From the NCBI RefSeq assembly GCF_005484965.1, contig NZ_CP034036.1, positions 558,001-622,000 on the forward strand: 64,000 bases of DNA, in the 5' to 3' direction. Shown in pieces: positions 42,989 through 52,200 of the stretch. Position 1 is the first letter of the stretch. The number at the start of each line of letters is the position of its first letter. The translations under genes were made by a program, and so were the position numbers. This DNA is from Brenneria nigrifluens DSM 30175 = ATCC 13028 (lineage in GTDB: Bacteria; Pseudomonadota; Gammaproteobacteria; Enterobacterales; Enterobacteriaceae). The notes beneath the pieces are model-generated. The model saw nothing but the letters and a program-made list of their open reading frames with translations, was not told the origin of the DNA and searched no databases.

Positions 42989-44146
42989 TTACTCATCTGT
43001 TGGTAAGCCCGATCCGTTAGATTCAGCATAGTGACGATATTCGGCGCTGATCCGGCTTGAATGCGCGACCAACCCGCGGACATATGGCAGGCGCGCCGCC
43101 TCGTAGCGAGCGAATGCCGCAGCGATGGGTTCAGCTGTTTTCCGCGAGGCCAGTATCCGGGCCAGCACAGCAGCATCCTCCACCCCGGTCAGGTAACCGC
43201 GACCGGTCATGGGCGAGACGACGTGGGCAGCGTCGCCGACGACAGCCAATGCGCCGCGCGCCAGACGCGGTGGCTGGTACTCGGCGATCGGGGCACCACT
43301 CAAAACGGCTGACGAACGCACGCCGGCCGCCACCGCCTCCGCCCATGCCGCGGGCCATAGCCGTGGCGCGAGCGCGGCCAGTTCTTCCCTGACCTTGTTC
43401 TCGATCATCCCGCGTCCGAGCGTTCCCACGATGTGGCCATCGGCCGTCAGGCAACCGGTGCGACGCAGCAGTTCGTCCCGATGCACGTCGAACCAGGCGA
43501 AGGTGATCTGGCGCCGTCCGGCTTCCACAGAGCCGTCGCGGCCGGGAAGGGTCGCGGCGACCAGCCGGTAGCCGTCCACGAATTCGATCCACAGGCCGCC
43601 GTCGGATGGCCAGGGAACCGGGCGCGCCAGCGCCCGTTCTTCGACCAGCCCGCGCCACACCAGGTAGCCGGCATAGCGGGCGAACGGCCCTTCTGGCGAG
43701 ATCGCACGGCGTACGACGCTGCGGTAGCCGTCGGCGCCGATCACCGCGGCGGTAATTCGCTCGGTGCCGTCGGCAAAGACGATACGTGCCCGATCGCCAA
43801 GGTCTGTGACCGAGGCGACGGCCCGGCCCTCTTCCAGAACGATGCCCGGGGTCGCGGCGACGCGATCGCGCAGCCAGGCGTAGAGCGCCGGCCAGGTCGT
43901 CAGCTCGCGATAGGCGGGCACCACAGGCAAGACGGGTTGCGCACGCGGATCGTGGCCCACCGTTGCGGCGACCGCATCCAGATCGATGCTTAGGCTATCT
44001 CCGCCGTGGCGGTGACCAACTGCGCGTTCGACGATGCGCACGGAAACCCCTCTTGATGCGCAGGCCAGTGCCAGCGTCAGCCCAGCCAGCGAGCCGCCGA
44101 CAATAGTGATTTCCGAAGGGACGGTCGTAATGGTGTCAGTGTTCAT
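42989..44146 (-). CDS. FAD-dependent aromatic monooxygenase
   Basis: 385 residues. The FAD GxGxxG-type motif is IVGGSLAGLTLALACASRG (here GGSLAG) at the N-terminus. The DG motif is VIGADGYRSVVRRAI and the GD motif is GALAVVGDAAHVVSPMTGRGYLTGVEDA. It belongs to the PHBH class and resembles 2,6-dihydroxypyridine/6-hydroxynicotinate-type hydroxylases; the substrate is unknown. It overlaps the upstream MFS exporter by 4 bp (44143-44146), so the two are one operon. Hydroxylation plus export may form a resistance or detoxification unit (inference). Confidence 0.88.
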   Translation of the reverse strand: MNTDTITTVPSEITIVGGSLAGLTLALACASRGVSVRIVERAVGHRHGGDSLSIDLDAVAATVGHDPRAQPVLPVVPAYRELTTWPALYAWLRDRVAATPGIVLEEGRAVASVTDLGDRARIVFADGTERITAAVIGADGYRSVVRRAISPEGPFARYAGYLVWRGLVEERALARPVPWPSDGGLWIEFVDGYRLVAATLPGRDGSVEAGRRQITFAWFDVHRDELLRRTGCLTADGHIVGTLGRGMIENKVREELAALAPRLWPAAWAEAVAAGVRSSAVLSGAPIAEYQPPRLARGALAVVGDAAHVVSPMTGRGYLTGVEDAAVLARILASRKTAEPIAAAFARYEAARLPYVRGLVAHSSRISAEYRHYAESNGSGLPTDE

Positions 44147-45327
44147 GGTCGTTGCCTGTTATCCAGCGGGGCGGAGGAGGGATGCTTCGCTCCGCCACTG
44201 AGCATCAGCAGAACGGCCAGCCCCAGTCCTGCCGTCACCGCTCCGGCCACGGCGACGAACGGGTAGGCGAGTCCTGCCGCTATGACTGCGCCGCCCAGCG
44301 CCGCGCCGACTGCGTTGCCGAGGTTGAAAGCGCCGATGTTCACCGAGGAGGCCAGATTGGGCGCGCCTTGCGCGGCGGCCATAACGCGCATCTGCAAGGG
44401 AGGCATCACGGCGAAGCTGGCCACCCCCCACAGGAACACGAGCACCGCGGTCGGTACGCGGTAGGGCATGAAGATGGCGAAGAGCACCAATGAGATCACC
44501 AGTGCGGCGAGCGATACCGCCAGTGTCCGGTCGGGGTAGCGGTCCGTAAACTTGCCGCCGAGCCAGTTCCCGACCGTGAGGCCGATGCCGTAGGTGACGA
44601 GCATGGCCGTGACGAAAGTAGTCGACGCCTCCGTCTCGATCCGCAGCATGGGGACGATATAGGTGAAAACCGTGAACATGGCGCTCGAACTCAGCACCGT
44701 CAGCCCGAGCGCGATCCCGACCGGGCGGCTAGCCAGTACCCGCAGTTCGGCATAGGCGTTGCCAGCGGGCGGAGCCGGGATGGCCGGCAGCGTTTTCCAG
44801 AGCGCCGTCATCGTGAAGACGCCGATCCCGCTGATGCCCCAGAACGCGGCACGCCACCCCAGCGCTTCTCCCGTCCAGGTAGCCAGGGGCACGCCTACCA
44901 CGTTGGCGATCGTCAGCCCCATGAACATGGCCGAGACGGCCGCCGCCCGGCGATGGGGCGGGGCGAGACCGGCCGCCACGACGGAGCCGATGCCGAAAAA
45001 GGCGCCGTGATTGAGCGAGGTAATCACTCTGGCGAGCAGGAGCATACCGTAGCCGCCGGAAACCGCGGCGAGCAGGTTGCCGAGCGTGAAGATCGCGGCC
45101 AGCCCGATCAGGAGCGTGCGCCTGGGCAAGCGGCTGGTCGTCAGCGCCATGAGAGGCGCGCCGATCATCACGCCCAGGGCGTAGGCGCTGATCAGGATGC
45201 CTGCCGTGGGAATAGAGACACCGAGGTCATGGGCGATCAGAGGGAGCATGCCCATCGGGGCGAACTCAGTGACGCCAATGCCAAAGGCGCCCGCTGCCAG
45301 AGCGAGAACCGGCAGATTAAATTTCAT
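44143..45327 (-). CDS. MFS efflux transporter, DHA1 family (AraJ/YdhP-like)
   Basis: 394 residues, about 12 transmembrane helices. The N-terminus LPVLALAAGAFGIGVTEFAPMGMLPLIAHDLGVSI is the signature of the arabinose-efflux-permease-like DHA1 group, and motif A-like GAPLMALTTSRLPRRTLL follows. It is the first gene of a two-gene operon with the FAD monooxygenase. Likely role: proton-driven export of a small molecule. Confidence 0.92.
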   Translation of the reverse strand: MKFNLPVLALAAGAFGIGVTEFAPMGMLPLIAHDLGVSIPTAGILISAYALGVMIGAPLMALTTSRLPRRTLLIGLAAIFTLGNLLAAVSGGYGMLLLARVITSLNHGAFFGIGSVVAAGLAPPHRRAAAVSAMFMGLTIANVVGVPLATWTGEALGWRAAFWGISGIGVFTMTALWKTLPAIPAPPAGNAYAELRVLASRPVGIALGLTVLSSSAMFTVFTYIVPMLRIETEASTTFVTAMLVTYGIGLTVGNWLGGKFTDRYPDRTLAVSLAALVISLVLFAIFMPYRVPTAVLVFLWGVASFAVMPPLQMRVMAAAQGAPNLASSVNIGAFNLGNAVGAALGGAVIAAGLAYPFVAVAGAVTAGLGLAVLLMLSGGAKHPSSAPLDNRQRP

Positions 45328-45436
45328 ATGACTTTTCCTGTTATGTCCGCCAGGGGCTGCTGGTCATGGGCAACATTTGTATGCCTCTTGCGCAAGGCGC
45401 CCCTACGAAAGAATTTCTGAAGTAACGACAACCCGC

Positions 45437-46957
45437 TCACCGGAATACCTTTTGCAGAACGGAAAGCACAGCGGCGATGACGGCGACCCAGATCACGACC
45501 CAGAAAAACTCGATCCCCGCCATCAGAGAAGCCTGCTGGCTGATTTGCTGTGCGACCTGCGCGATCGCCATCTGGCTGGCCTGACCGGCTTCGTGGGACA
45601 GAGAAAAGAACTGGCTGAGCTGCTGCAGTTGCTGCGTGAAAATGGGGTCATCTTGGGTCAGCCGGATGTTTATCGCGCCGTACTGTACCGTGCTTCGCCA
45701 TTGCATGAAAATAGTCGCAATGCTGGTGCCCGCCGCCATAGCGATCTGGCCGAGCATATTCTTGACCTGCTGCGCATGGGCGAACAGCGCGTCCTCATGT
45801 CCGACATCGCGGAAAGTTTGCATCGCGGTGGTCGCCAGCACCAGCATGACGAAGCAGCCGTTGAGCGCGAGCGCCGGCAGGATGTGCAGCCACATATCGG
45901 CGACCGGCGTCAGCGAGGACAACAGCCAGCCGAAGGCCGCCAGCGAAAGGAACCCCAGGACGAAGAACTTCTTCGGCGCCGGGTATTTGGGCAGCACGCG
46001 CATCATCACCAGCCAGGTCAGCAGCGACGCGGTGAGTCCCAGAGCCTGGAACTTGCCGATGGTTTCCCAGGAATAGCCCAGGCCGCTTTGCAGGAAGAAC
46101 GGCAGGATGTAGTTATTGGAACCCAGGATAAGGTAGCTGAAAGAAAACATACCCACGCCCAGGACATAGCGCGGGGTCATCAGTTCGCGGATCTTCAGTA
46201 ACGGGCGCTGGTGGTTATGTTCAACGTGGAAGTAGGTATAGAGTGCGAACACGGCCAGCGTGGCGAAGACCAGCATAATGCCGGTGTCGTTATAGAAGTC
46301 GTAGTAGGAGCGTTGCAGGACGTACAGCAGGAAGAACGAGCCGAGAGCCAGTAGCAGCAAGCGTGCGGGGCTGGTCCGTGTGCGCTCCTGCTCCGGGTGG
46401 GGATCTCTGGGCAGGAACCGCATCGAGAGCCCGGCAGCCACCAGCGCGCAGGCGATCAGCACCCAGAACATGGCCTGCCAGGTGTCGTGGGTGACAGCCA
46501 GAGATGCGACCAGCGGCGCAGCGGCGGTGCCGCTGGCCAGTCCGACGGCGAATACCTTGATACCGACGAAGCGGCCGGGGCCGGGAGGGATGTGATTGAC
46601 GAGGATACGCGACGTCGTCATGAACGAAGCGCCACCCAGCGCCATCACCACCCGACCGATGGCAAACGTGCTCAGATTGTGACTCAGGCTGCACAGTAGA
46701 GCCCCGGCGATGTAGACGATGATCGACCCGATCATGTAATTGCGCCAGCCCAGGCGTTCGGTCAGCCAGCGCTGCTTGGCGATCGCGACCACCGCGACGC
46801 AGGCATAGAGCGCTGCGACCAGGCTGTATTCCTCGGGGCTGGCGTCGATCTCCCCGCGGATCGGGACGGAGGCGAAGGCTATCATGCCGGTCTGGAGAAA
46901 CTCCAGGCCGCACAGCAGGCAAACCGTCGCCAGAAGTGCGCCGTGTTTTCTGTACAT
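45437..46957 (-). CDS. MFS efflux transporter, DHA2 family (EmrB-like)
   Basis: 506 residues, about 14 membrane helices. Motifs VAIAKQRWLTERLGWRNYM, IGRVVMALGGASFMTTSRILVNHIPPG and a large soluble loop near the end (NIRLTQDDPIFTQQLQQLSQFFSLS) fit the pump of EmrAB-type tripartite systems. It lies 9 bp downstream of the membrane-fusion gene, last in the tetR-OMF-MFP-MFS array. Expected function: export of hydrophobic toxins across both membranes. Confidence 0.92.
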   Translation of the reverse strand: MYRKHGALLATVCLLCGLEFLQTGMIAFASVPIRGEIDASPEEYSLVAALYACVAVVAIAKQRWLTERLGWRNYMIGSIIVYIAGALLCSLSHNLSTFAIGRVVMALGGASFMTTSRILVNHIPPGPGRFVGIKVFAVGLASGTAAAPLVASLAVTHDTWQAMFWVLIACALVAAGLSMRFLPRDPHPEQERTRTSPARLLLLALGSFFLLYVLQRSYYDFYNDTGIMLVFATLAVFALYTYFHVEHNHQRPLLKIRELMTPRYVLGVGMFSFSYLILGSNNYILPFFLQSGLGYSWETIGKFQALGLTASLLTWLVMMRVLPKYPAPKKFFVLGFLSLAAFGWLLSSLTPVADMWLHILPALALNGCFVMLVLATTAMQTFRDVGHEDALFAHAQQVKNMLGQIAMAAGTSIATIFMQWRSTVQYGAINIRLTQDDPIFTQQLQQLSQFFSLSHEAGQASQMAIAQVAQQISQQASLMAGIEFFWVVIWVAVIAAVLSVLQKVFR

Positions 46958-46966
46958 AAGGCAGAC

Positions 46967-48184
46967 CTATTGCGCGGCCGCGATCCGCGGCTGTCCTTCG
47001 TTATCCCGGATCACCGCTTCCACAATGGCGTCGGCATCCTGCAGCTCATGGTTATAGACTTCGGTCTGGTAGACGAAGCCAGGTTCGATATCCTTGCGGA
47101 TCATCTCCCCGCTGCGATCCTGGGTGTTCACCGACACGCGCATCGACAGTCCAATACGCAGCGGTTGGCGGGCTATCTCCTGCGGGTCCAGCGCGATCCT
47201 GACCGGCACGCGCTGGGTGACCTTGATCCAGTTGCCTGTCGCGTTCTGGGCGGGCAACAGAGCGAAGGCGCTGCCGGTTCCGGCGTCCAGCCCCACGATC
47301 TTGCCGTGGTAGACCACGCTACGGCCGTAGATATCGGCGGTCAACTCGGCCGGCTGGCCTATGCGCAGGTGCTCAAGCTGCGACTCTTTGAAATTGGCGT
47401 TGACCCATAGCTGATCCAACGGAACCACGGACATCAGCGCCACGCCCGGATTGATGCGTTGACCCAGTTGCACGCTGCGTTTGGCCACGGTGCCGTCCAC
47501 CGGCGACGGAATGGCCGTGCGTGCGCGGGCTATATACGCATCGCGCAGGTTGGTCGCGGCGGCCAGCACGTCGGGATGTGTGCGCAAATCGGTGCCATCG
47601 ACCATTGCACGGCGCTGTGCCAGCGACTGGTCCACCGCGGTCAGGGCGGCCTGCGCGTTCTTGAGCACGTCTTCGGCATGGCTGATCTCCTCGCGCGAGA
47701 CGGCGCCGCTGGCGGCGAGCCGGGTACGGCGCGCCAGGTCGGTCGTGGCTTTCTGGACATCGTTCTGGCGCTGCGCGACCTCGGCTTGCAACTGCCGGAC
47801 CTGCGAATACTGCGTTCGGGCCATCCGCGTGGCCTTGGCCAGCTCGGTTCTGGCGCGCTCGAACTGAACTTCCTGGTCGACCGGATTGAGCGTGACCAGC
47901 GGCGCACCGGCTTTCACATGGTCGGTGTTGTCCGCCGCGATGGCCGTCACGGTGCCGCTGATCTGGGCGGTCACCTGCACGACGTTGCCATCCACATAGG
48001 CATCTTCGGTGCGTTCGACATTGTGTTGCAGAACATACCAGACGATCCCGGCGATCAGGGGTACGAGCACCACTGCCGTTACCACCCGGCCTTGCGCCTG
48101 GAACGGCGAGGGCGCCTTACCGTCGCCCACGGGACTGGACGGCGTTTGTGGTTGACGGGGTTGCGTATTTTGATTCATGTCCAT
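46967..48184 (-). CDS. EmrA-type membrane-fusion protein
   Basis: 405 residues from ATG 48184 (second ATG 48178 equally possible; the AAGGA site lies between 48189 and 48193). One N-terminal membrane anchor (VVTAVVLVPLIAGIVWYVLQ), then EDAYVDGNVVQVTAQISGTV, a coiled coil, and IPSPVDGTVAKRSVQLGQRINPG, followed by a beta-barrel domain (LWVNANFKESQLEHLRIGQPAELTAD). This is the EmrA/HlyD adaptor layout. Together with the adjacent outer-membrane and MFS genes it forms a tripartite pump. Confidence 0.93.
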   Translation of the reverse strand: MDMNQNTQPRQPQTPSSPVGDGKAPSPFQAQGRVVTAVVLVPLIAGIVWYVLQHNVERTEDAYVDGNVVQVTAQISGTVTAIAADNTDHVKAGAPLVTLNPVDQEVQFERARTELAKATRMARTQYSQVRQLQAEVAQRQNDVQKATTDLARRTRLAASGAVSREEISHAEDVLKNAQAALTAVDQSLAQRRAMVDGTDLRTHPDVLAAATNLRDAYIARARTAIPSPVDGTVAKRSVQLGQRINPGVALMSVVPLDQLWVNANFKESQLEHLRIGQPAELTADIYGRSVVYHGKIVGLDAGTGSAFALLPAQNATGNWIKVTQRVPVRIALDPQEIARQPLRIGLSMRVSVNTQDRSGEMIRKDIEPGFVYQTEVYNHELQDADAIVEAVIRDNEGQPRIAAAQ

Positions 48185-48191
48185 GGATTCC

Positions 48192-49688
48192 TTATTCTTT
48201 GGCGCCATCAAGAGGCAAATCGGGAACGTAGCCGCCGCCCAGGGCACGGCTCAGGTTCGCTTCCAGGGCCAGACCCCGGGATTGCAGCTGGACGAGTTGG
48301 CGCCGCTGCGCAAGCGCATCGCTTTGCGTGGTGAGTACCTGAATGTAGGTCGCCAGTCCGGCGCCGTAGCGTTGATCGACCAACTTTGCGGCATCGTCGG
48401 CCGTCTGCACCGCCTGTTGCTGCTGGTGGATACGTTCGCGCAGCCAGCGGATCGATGAGAGCTGGTCCGAGATGTCGTGCAGCGCATCGACCAACGTCTG
48501 GTTGTAATCCTCGACTGCAATGTCATAGGCGGCGTTCTGCGCGGCCAGGTTGGCGCGCAACCGTCCGCCTTCGAAGATCGGCAGGCTGATGGCGGGCCCG
48601 ATGCCCAGGATGCGGCTGCCGGCCTCGGTGAACTGGTCGAAGCCGAGGCTTTGGTAGCCGGCGAAAGCCGACAGGTTGACGTTCGGATAGAAGCGCGCCT
48701 TCGCGCCTTCGATCTCGTGGCGTGCCGCTTCCACGCGCCAGCGCTGGGCGACCACGTCCGGGCGGTGGCCGAGAAGCTCGGCCGGCAGGTTGCTGGGAAT
48801 GGTCACCGTATCGAGGCGCTTGAGTTGCGGCGCGGCGATGGCCCGGCCCCGGTCCGGCCCTTTGCCAAGCAGGGCGGCGAGCCGGTTGCGGCTCAGTTCC
48901 ATCGATTCGCCCAGCGCGGCGATCCGGGCGCGGGTTGCGGGGATCGCCGCCTGTGCCTGCTTGATGTCGATCTGCGAATCCAGCTCGGCCGTAAATCTCT
49001 GTTGCGTGAGCGACAAAACCTGCTCTTGTTGCTTGAGCATCTGACGTTCGATCGCCAGTTGTTCGTTGCCCTGTTGTAATTCGATATAGGCTTGCACTAT
49101 AGCTGACGACAACATCAATTGGGTGGCATAGCGATCGACCTCCATCGCTTTGCTACGCCCCAGAGCCGCCTCGACGGCAGCCCGGTTCTTGCCCCAGAAG
49201 TCCAGTTCATAGCCGACGTTTAGCGTGCCCTGGTTCACGGTCTGCCAGGTGCCGGCCATCACCGCCGGCGTCGTGCCGTTCTCGCTATACCGCTGGCGCG
49301 TGCTGGCGACATTGGCATCCATGTGCGGCAATAACTGTGCCTGCGCCATGCCCTGCATCGCTTCGGCCTGGCGGACCCGTGCTGCGGCTCCACGCAGGGT
49401 CGGACTACCGGCCAGCGCCTCGTCGACAAGTTGATTCAACTGGCCGTCGCCGAAAGCGCGCCACCATTGTTCCTGCGGCCAGCGGGCCTCGGAAATCACG
49501 ACGCCGGCTAACGATTGGCTGGCCGTCAGGTCAGTAATATCGCCAGGAACCGATGATGGCTTGAGGTTTCCGGGTGCGCATCCGGTTAAGCTGACTACGC
49601 CAAGCAGGGCTGCCGCCAATAGACGCAAACCATCGGATAAATTATTTATGTCGCTCGCAGACGACGATAATGTTCTCATAGAAACCAT
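48192..49688 (-). CDS. Outer-membrane efflux lipoprotein (NodT/OprM family)
   Basis: 498 residues (an alternative ATG lies at 49679). A lipoprotein signal with lipobox LTGC is near residue 37. Two outer-membrane-efflux repeats follow (ADGQLNQLV-type opening, e.g. FGDGQLNQLVDEALAGSPTLRGAAARVRQAEA, and FYPNVNLSAFAGYQSLGFDQF), plus RPDVVAQRWRVEAARHEI typical of NodT. The stop lies 7 bp from the membrane-fusion start. It completes the tripartite pump. A terminator-like palindrome lies 18 bp upstream. Confidence 0.93.
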   Translation of the reverse strand: MVSMRTLSSSASDINNLSDGLRLLAAALLGVVSLTGCAPGNLKPSSVPGDITDLTASQSLAGVVISEARWPQEQWWRAFGDGQLNQLVDEALAGSPTLRGAAARVRQAEAMQGMAQAQLLPHMDANVASTRQRYSENGTTPAVMAGTWQTVNQGTLNVGYELDFWGKNRAAVEAALGRSKAMEVDRYATQLMLSSAIVQAYIELQQGNEQLAIERQMLKQQEQVLSLTQQRFTAELDSQIDIKQAQAAIPATRARIAALGESMELSRNRLAALLGKGPDRGRAIAAPQLKRLDTVTIPSNLPAELLGHRPDVVAQRWRVEAARHEIEGAKARFYPNVNLSAFAGYQSLGFDQFTEAGSRILGIGPAISLPIFEGGRLRANLAAQNAAYDIAVEDYNQTLVDALHDISDQLSSIRWLRERIHQQQQAVQTADDAAKLVDQRYGAGLATYIQVLTTQSDALAQRRQLVQLQSRGLALEANLSRALGGGYVPDLPLDGAKE

Positions 49689-49705
49689 TAGTATCTATAT
49701 GGATG

Positions 49706-49732
49706 AAAAAATAGAGGTCAGCATGACCTCTA
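49706..49732 (-). terminator. Intrinsic-terminator-like palindrome between tetR and the efflux genes
   Basis: Read leftward: TAGAGGTCA-TGC-TGACCTCTA (9-bp perfect stem, 3-nt loop, 49732-49712) followed by TTTTTT (49711-49706). This has all features of a Rho-independent terminator after tetR, yet only about 18 bp remain before the first codon of the outer-membrane gene, leaving little room for a separate promoter. It may be an attenuator, or the TetR operator with a second half-site ACCTCT at 49735-49740. Confidence 0.75.
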
Positions 49733-49762
49733 CGACCTCTTACTTGCCGCGCAATATTTTGG

Positions 49763-50395
49763 TTAGGACGCGCGAAGCCCTTTCATTAAAACGCGAACGG
49801 CATCTTCGATAGTCTGCCTGCTTTTCAGATTGCCTGTGAGCAGGTGTAGCCAGGACATCCCTGTCAGCATTGCCACAACGGCGTCAATGCTTGATGTCTT
49901 TGTGACCTCACCCCGTTCGATTGCACGAGCGAAGATGCGGCGCAGAATGCGTTCTCGCCGTGGCAGGAAGAGCTGACGGAATTCTTCCAGAGAGTCAGGG
50001 TTTAGCTGAATCTCCGAAATGAAACTACGCAGCGCTTCGCCGGAACAGGTGGCGCTCCACCAGTTCCACAAGGAATTCAGATGGATCTTGAGATCCTGTT
50101 CAAGGCTTCCGGTATTGGGATCAACGAGAGAAGCCTCTCCTGAGCGTTCATACACCTCTCGTATCAGTTCCGCCTTGCTGCCCCACCAGCGGTAGATGGT
50201 GGGTTTGCTCGCGCCGGCGCGTGCGACTACTGCATCAAGCGTGAATGCCTTGTAGCCATTCTCTTCCAGGATGTCGGCGGCGGCGGTCAGGATTGCCTCG
50301 GTGCTCTCCTTACTTCGTACCGCACCGACCGACAGCCGGCTTCGACCTTTGGGTTTGCTATCGGTAGAATTGGTAACCTTCTTTTGTGTGTTCAT
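49763..50395 (-). CDS. TetR/AcrR-family regulator of the efflux operon
   Basis: 210 residues. Helix-turn-helix: ILTAAADILEENGYKAFTLDAVVARAGASKPTIYRWWGSKAELI. The C-terminal ligand domain resembles the TetR_C_11/AcrR group (SLWNWWSATCSGEALRSFISEIQLNPD). It is co-oriented with and upstream of the tripartite efflux genes, from which it is parted by the palindrome at 49706-49732. It probably represses them until a toxic ligand binds. Confidence 0.93.
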   Translation of the reverse strand: MNTQKKVTNSTDSKPKGRSRLSVGAVRSKESTEAILTAAADILEENGYKAFTLDAVVARAGASKPTIYRWWGSKAELIREVYERSGEASLVDPNTGSLEQDLKIHLNSLWNWWSATCSGEALRSFISEIQLNPDSLEEFRQLFLPRRERILRRIFARAIERGEVTKTSSIDAVVAMLTGMSWLHLLTGNLKSRQTIEDAVRVLMKGLRAS

Positions 50396-50899
50396 AGGTT
50401 GTCTGGCCTTCGAAGCTCGCTACTGCTTTCAGCACCACCCAAAAACGGCCCGATACTCTTTTTGCGGGCGCCATAGCCAGGCCATGCGCCCGGACAAGCG
50501 GACAATTGGATAGCATGCCTATGGGAGTGGTGCCGGGCGAAGCCTTTATTGTGGTTGTATAAATCGTGGAAAACGAGTAAGCGTCCTTTAATAGATACTG
50601 ATGGTATTTATAAGATATTATGCGACACTCGTCAATCATCATTAAGAAATTTTCCCCTGAAGACCCGGCAACTGCCTAAATGTGAAATCTGACCCTATTC
50701 AGGGCTGGTGCGTAGTTTTTTGCATGTCTGTTTCGTGGACTGTATCGAAAGCGGCCGGTTTGTAATGGTGAAATTTTTACTTTCTCCCATCGCCGCCACG
50801 GTATGAGTAAAAGAAACAAACTGGCGATAATAATATCGGTGATATGAGCAGGCAAAACCCAAAACGTTCTGGCATTTAAAACAACCGCAGGTATACCGG
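50396..50899. other. Gene-free region with probable tetR promoter
   Basis: No coding region is supported. The AT-rich part around 50570-50650 is the likely leftward promoter area of tetR. Nothing else was recognised. Confidence 0.5.
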
Positions 50900-51085
50900 G
50901 CAGGCCGTAATTGCCTGTGGCACTTCAGCGTGGTGTATTTCGGCGTACGCAGCTATGTGCTGCCGGGTCCGATCGCCGTGGCGCAAGCCCTCTTGCAACG
51001 GCATCGGCAACGGACTTTACCTTGAACATATCTACGTTACGCTCAGCGAAACGCTAACCGGGTTCGCCGTCTCCGCCTTTTTCAA
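50900..51085 (+). pseudogene. Fragment of an SsuC/TauC-type ABC transporter permease
   Basis: In one frame (from about 50915) LWHFSVVYFGVRSYVLPGP and IAVAQALLQ appear. After a frameshift around 50995 a second frame continues NGLYLEHIYVTLSETLTGF and AVSA. Together these match the N-terminal 60 or so residues of sulfonate/nitrate/taurine-type permeases. The rest is gone; what follows (51086-51259) could not be assigned. It is a decayed relic. Confidence 0.7.
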
Positions 51086-51259
51086 CCCAACCGCCTTAAC
51101 AGCGGCCTCGGCATTCAGGCGAACCGCGAGGCTCGCGAATCGCACCGGATGATATGCACGCACCGGCGATGCGCTTAGTTGCGCAGGCGATGTTTCAGTC
51201 CCGGATAACTCATTGGCTTCCAGCAGATGCTGCACCCGCATTCGTCCGGGCGTTGGAAC

Positions 51260-52180
51260 TCAGAGCAAATCTATCAGGCGTTTGCGGAACGCCTGGTCAG
51301 CCTCTCTTCCTCGTCCGGCCTGGAGATTATCCGCCATGTGGCGCGGATTTCCCGCTCCGGGGATCACACAGGTCACCGCCGGATGGCTGAGGCAGAACTT
51401 CAGCAAGAGTTGCGGCCAACTGGCGCAGTCGTAATCTCCGGACCAGGCCGGCAGCGGTTGCCGCAGGATATTACGCAGCAGGCTGCCGCCGCCGAAGGGA
51501 CGGTTGATCAGCACCGCCACGCCGTGCTCCCGCGCCAGGGGCAGAATGCGCCGCTCGGCCTCGCGGTCGTTGAGGGCGTAGTTAATCTGTAGAAAGTCCG
51601 GTTTTTCCGCCAGCAGCACCTTCTCCAGTTGGTCGTAGGCGCTGGCGGTGTAATGGGTGACGCCCAGGTAGCGGATGCGGCTTTCTTCCTTCCACCGCCG
51701 CAGCGTCGCCAGGTGCTCCCGCCAGTCCATCAGGTTGTGTACCTGCATCAGGTCGATGGGCCTCTGTAGCAGGCGCATGGAATCCTGCATCTGTTCTATT
51801 CCGCGCTGACGGCCCTGGGTCCAGACCTTGGTGGCGATAAAGGCGCTCTCGCGGCCTGGCAACCCGTCCAGCAGAGCGCCGACCGCCGCCTCGGCCCGGC
51901 CGTACATCGGGGAGCTGTCGATCACCGAGCCGCCGGCGGCGAAGAGTTCTTCCAGCACCTTGCGGCAATCGGCCCAGGCGGCGCCGTCGGCAGGGGAGAT
52001 ATCGAAGTTGCGGTAGGTGCCGACCCCAATCACCGGCAACGGCTCGCCGCTGGCGGGAATGGCGCGGCGACGCAGCGGATGTCGCTCCGATGCGGCGCTC
52101 AGGCTGAAGGGGCTGACGGCGCAGAGTGCGGCGCCTGCGGCAAGACGGAGAAATTCGCTGCGGGTAATAGCGGTTTTCAT
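51260..52180 (-). CDS. Aldo/keto reductase with N-terminal export-like signal
   Basis: 306 residues. The N-terminus TRSEFLRLAAGAALCAVSPFSLSAAS looks like a signal peptide of the Tat-like type, but has only one Arg, so the route is uncertain. The reductase barrel shows the tetrad: Asp and Tyr in VIDSSPMYGRAE, Lys in FIATKVWT and His in LMQVHNLMDW, plus the cofactor segment CVIPGAGNPRHMADNL. A periplasmic or membrane-tethered reductase is suggested. It lies 20 bp downstream of the membrane hydrolase gene, same strand. Confidence 0.88.
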   Translation of the reverse strand: MKTAITRSEFLRLAAGAALCAVSPFSLSAASERHPLRRRAIPASGEPLPVIGVGTYRNFDISPADGAAWADCRKVLEELFAAGGSVIDSSPMYGRAEAAVGALLDGLPGRESAFIATKVWTQGRQRGIEQMQDSMRLLQRPIDLMQVHNLMDWREHLATLRRWKEESRIRYLGVTHYTASAYDQLEKVLLAEKPDFLQINYALNDREAERRILPLAREHGVAVLINRPFGGGSLLRNILRQPLPAWSGDYDCASWPQLLLKFCLSHPAVTCVIPGAGNPRHMADNLQAGRGREADQAFRKRLIDLL

Positions 52181-52200
52181 GGTTCGGTCTCCTGCGGGTA

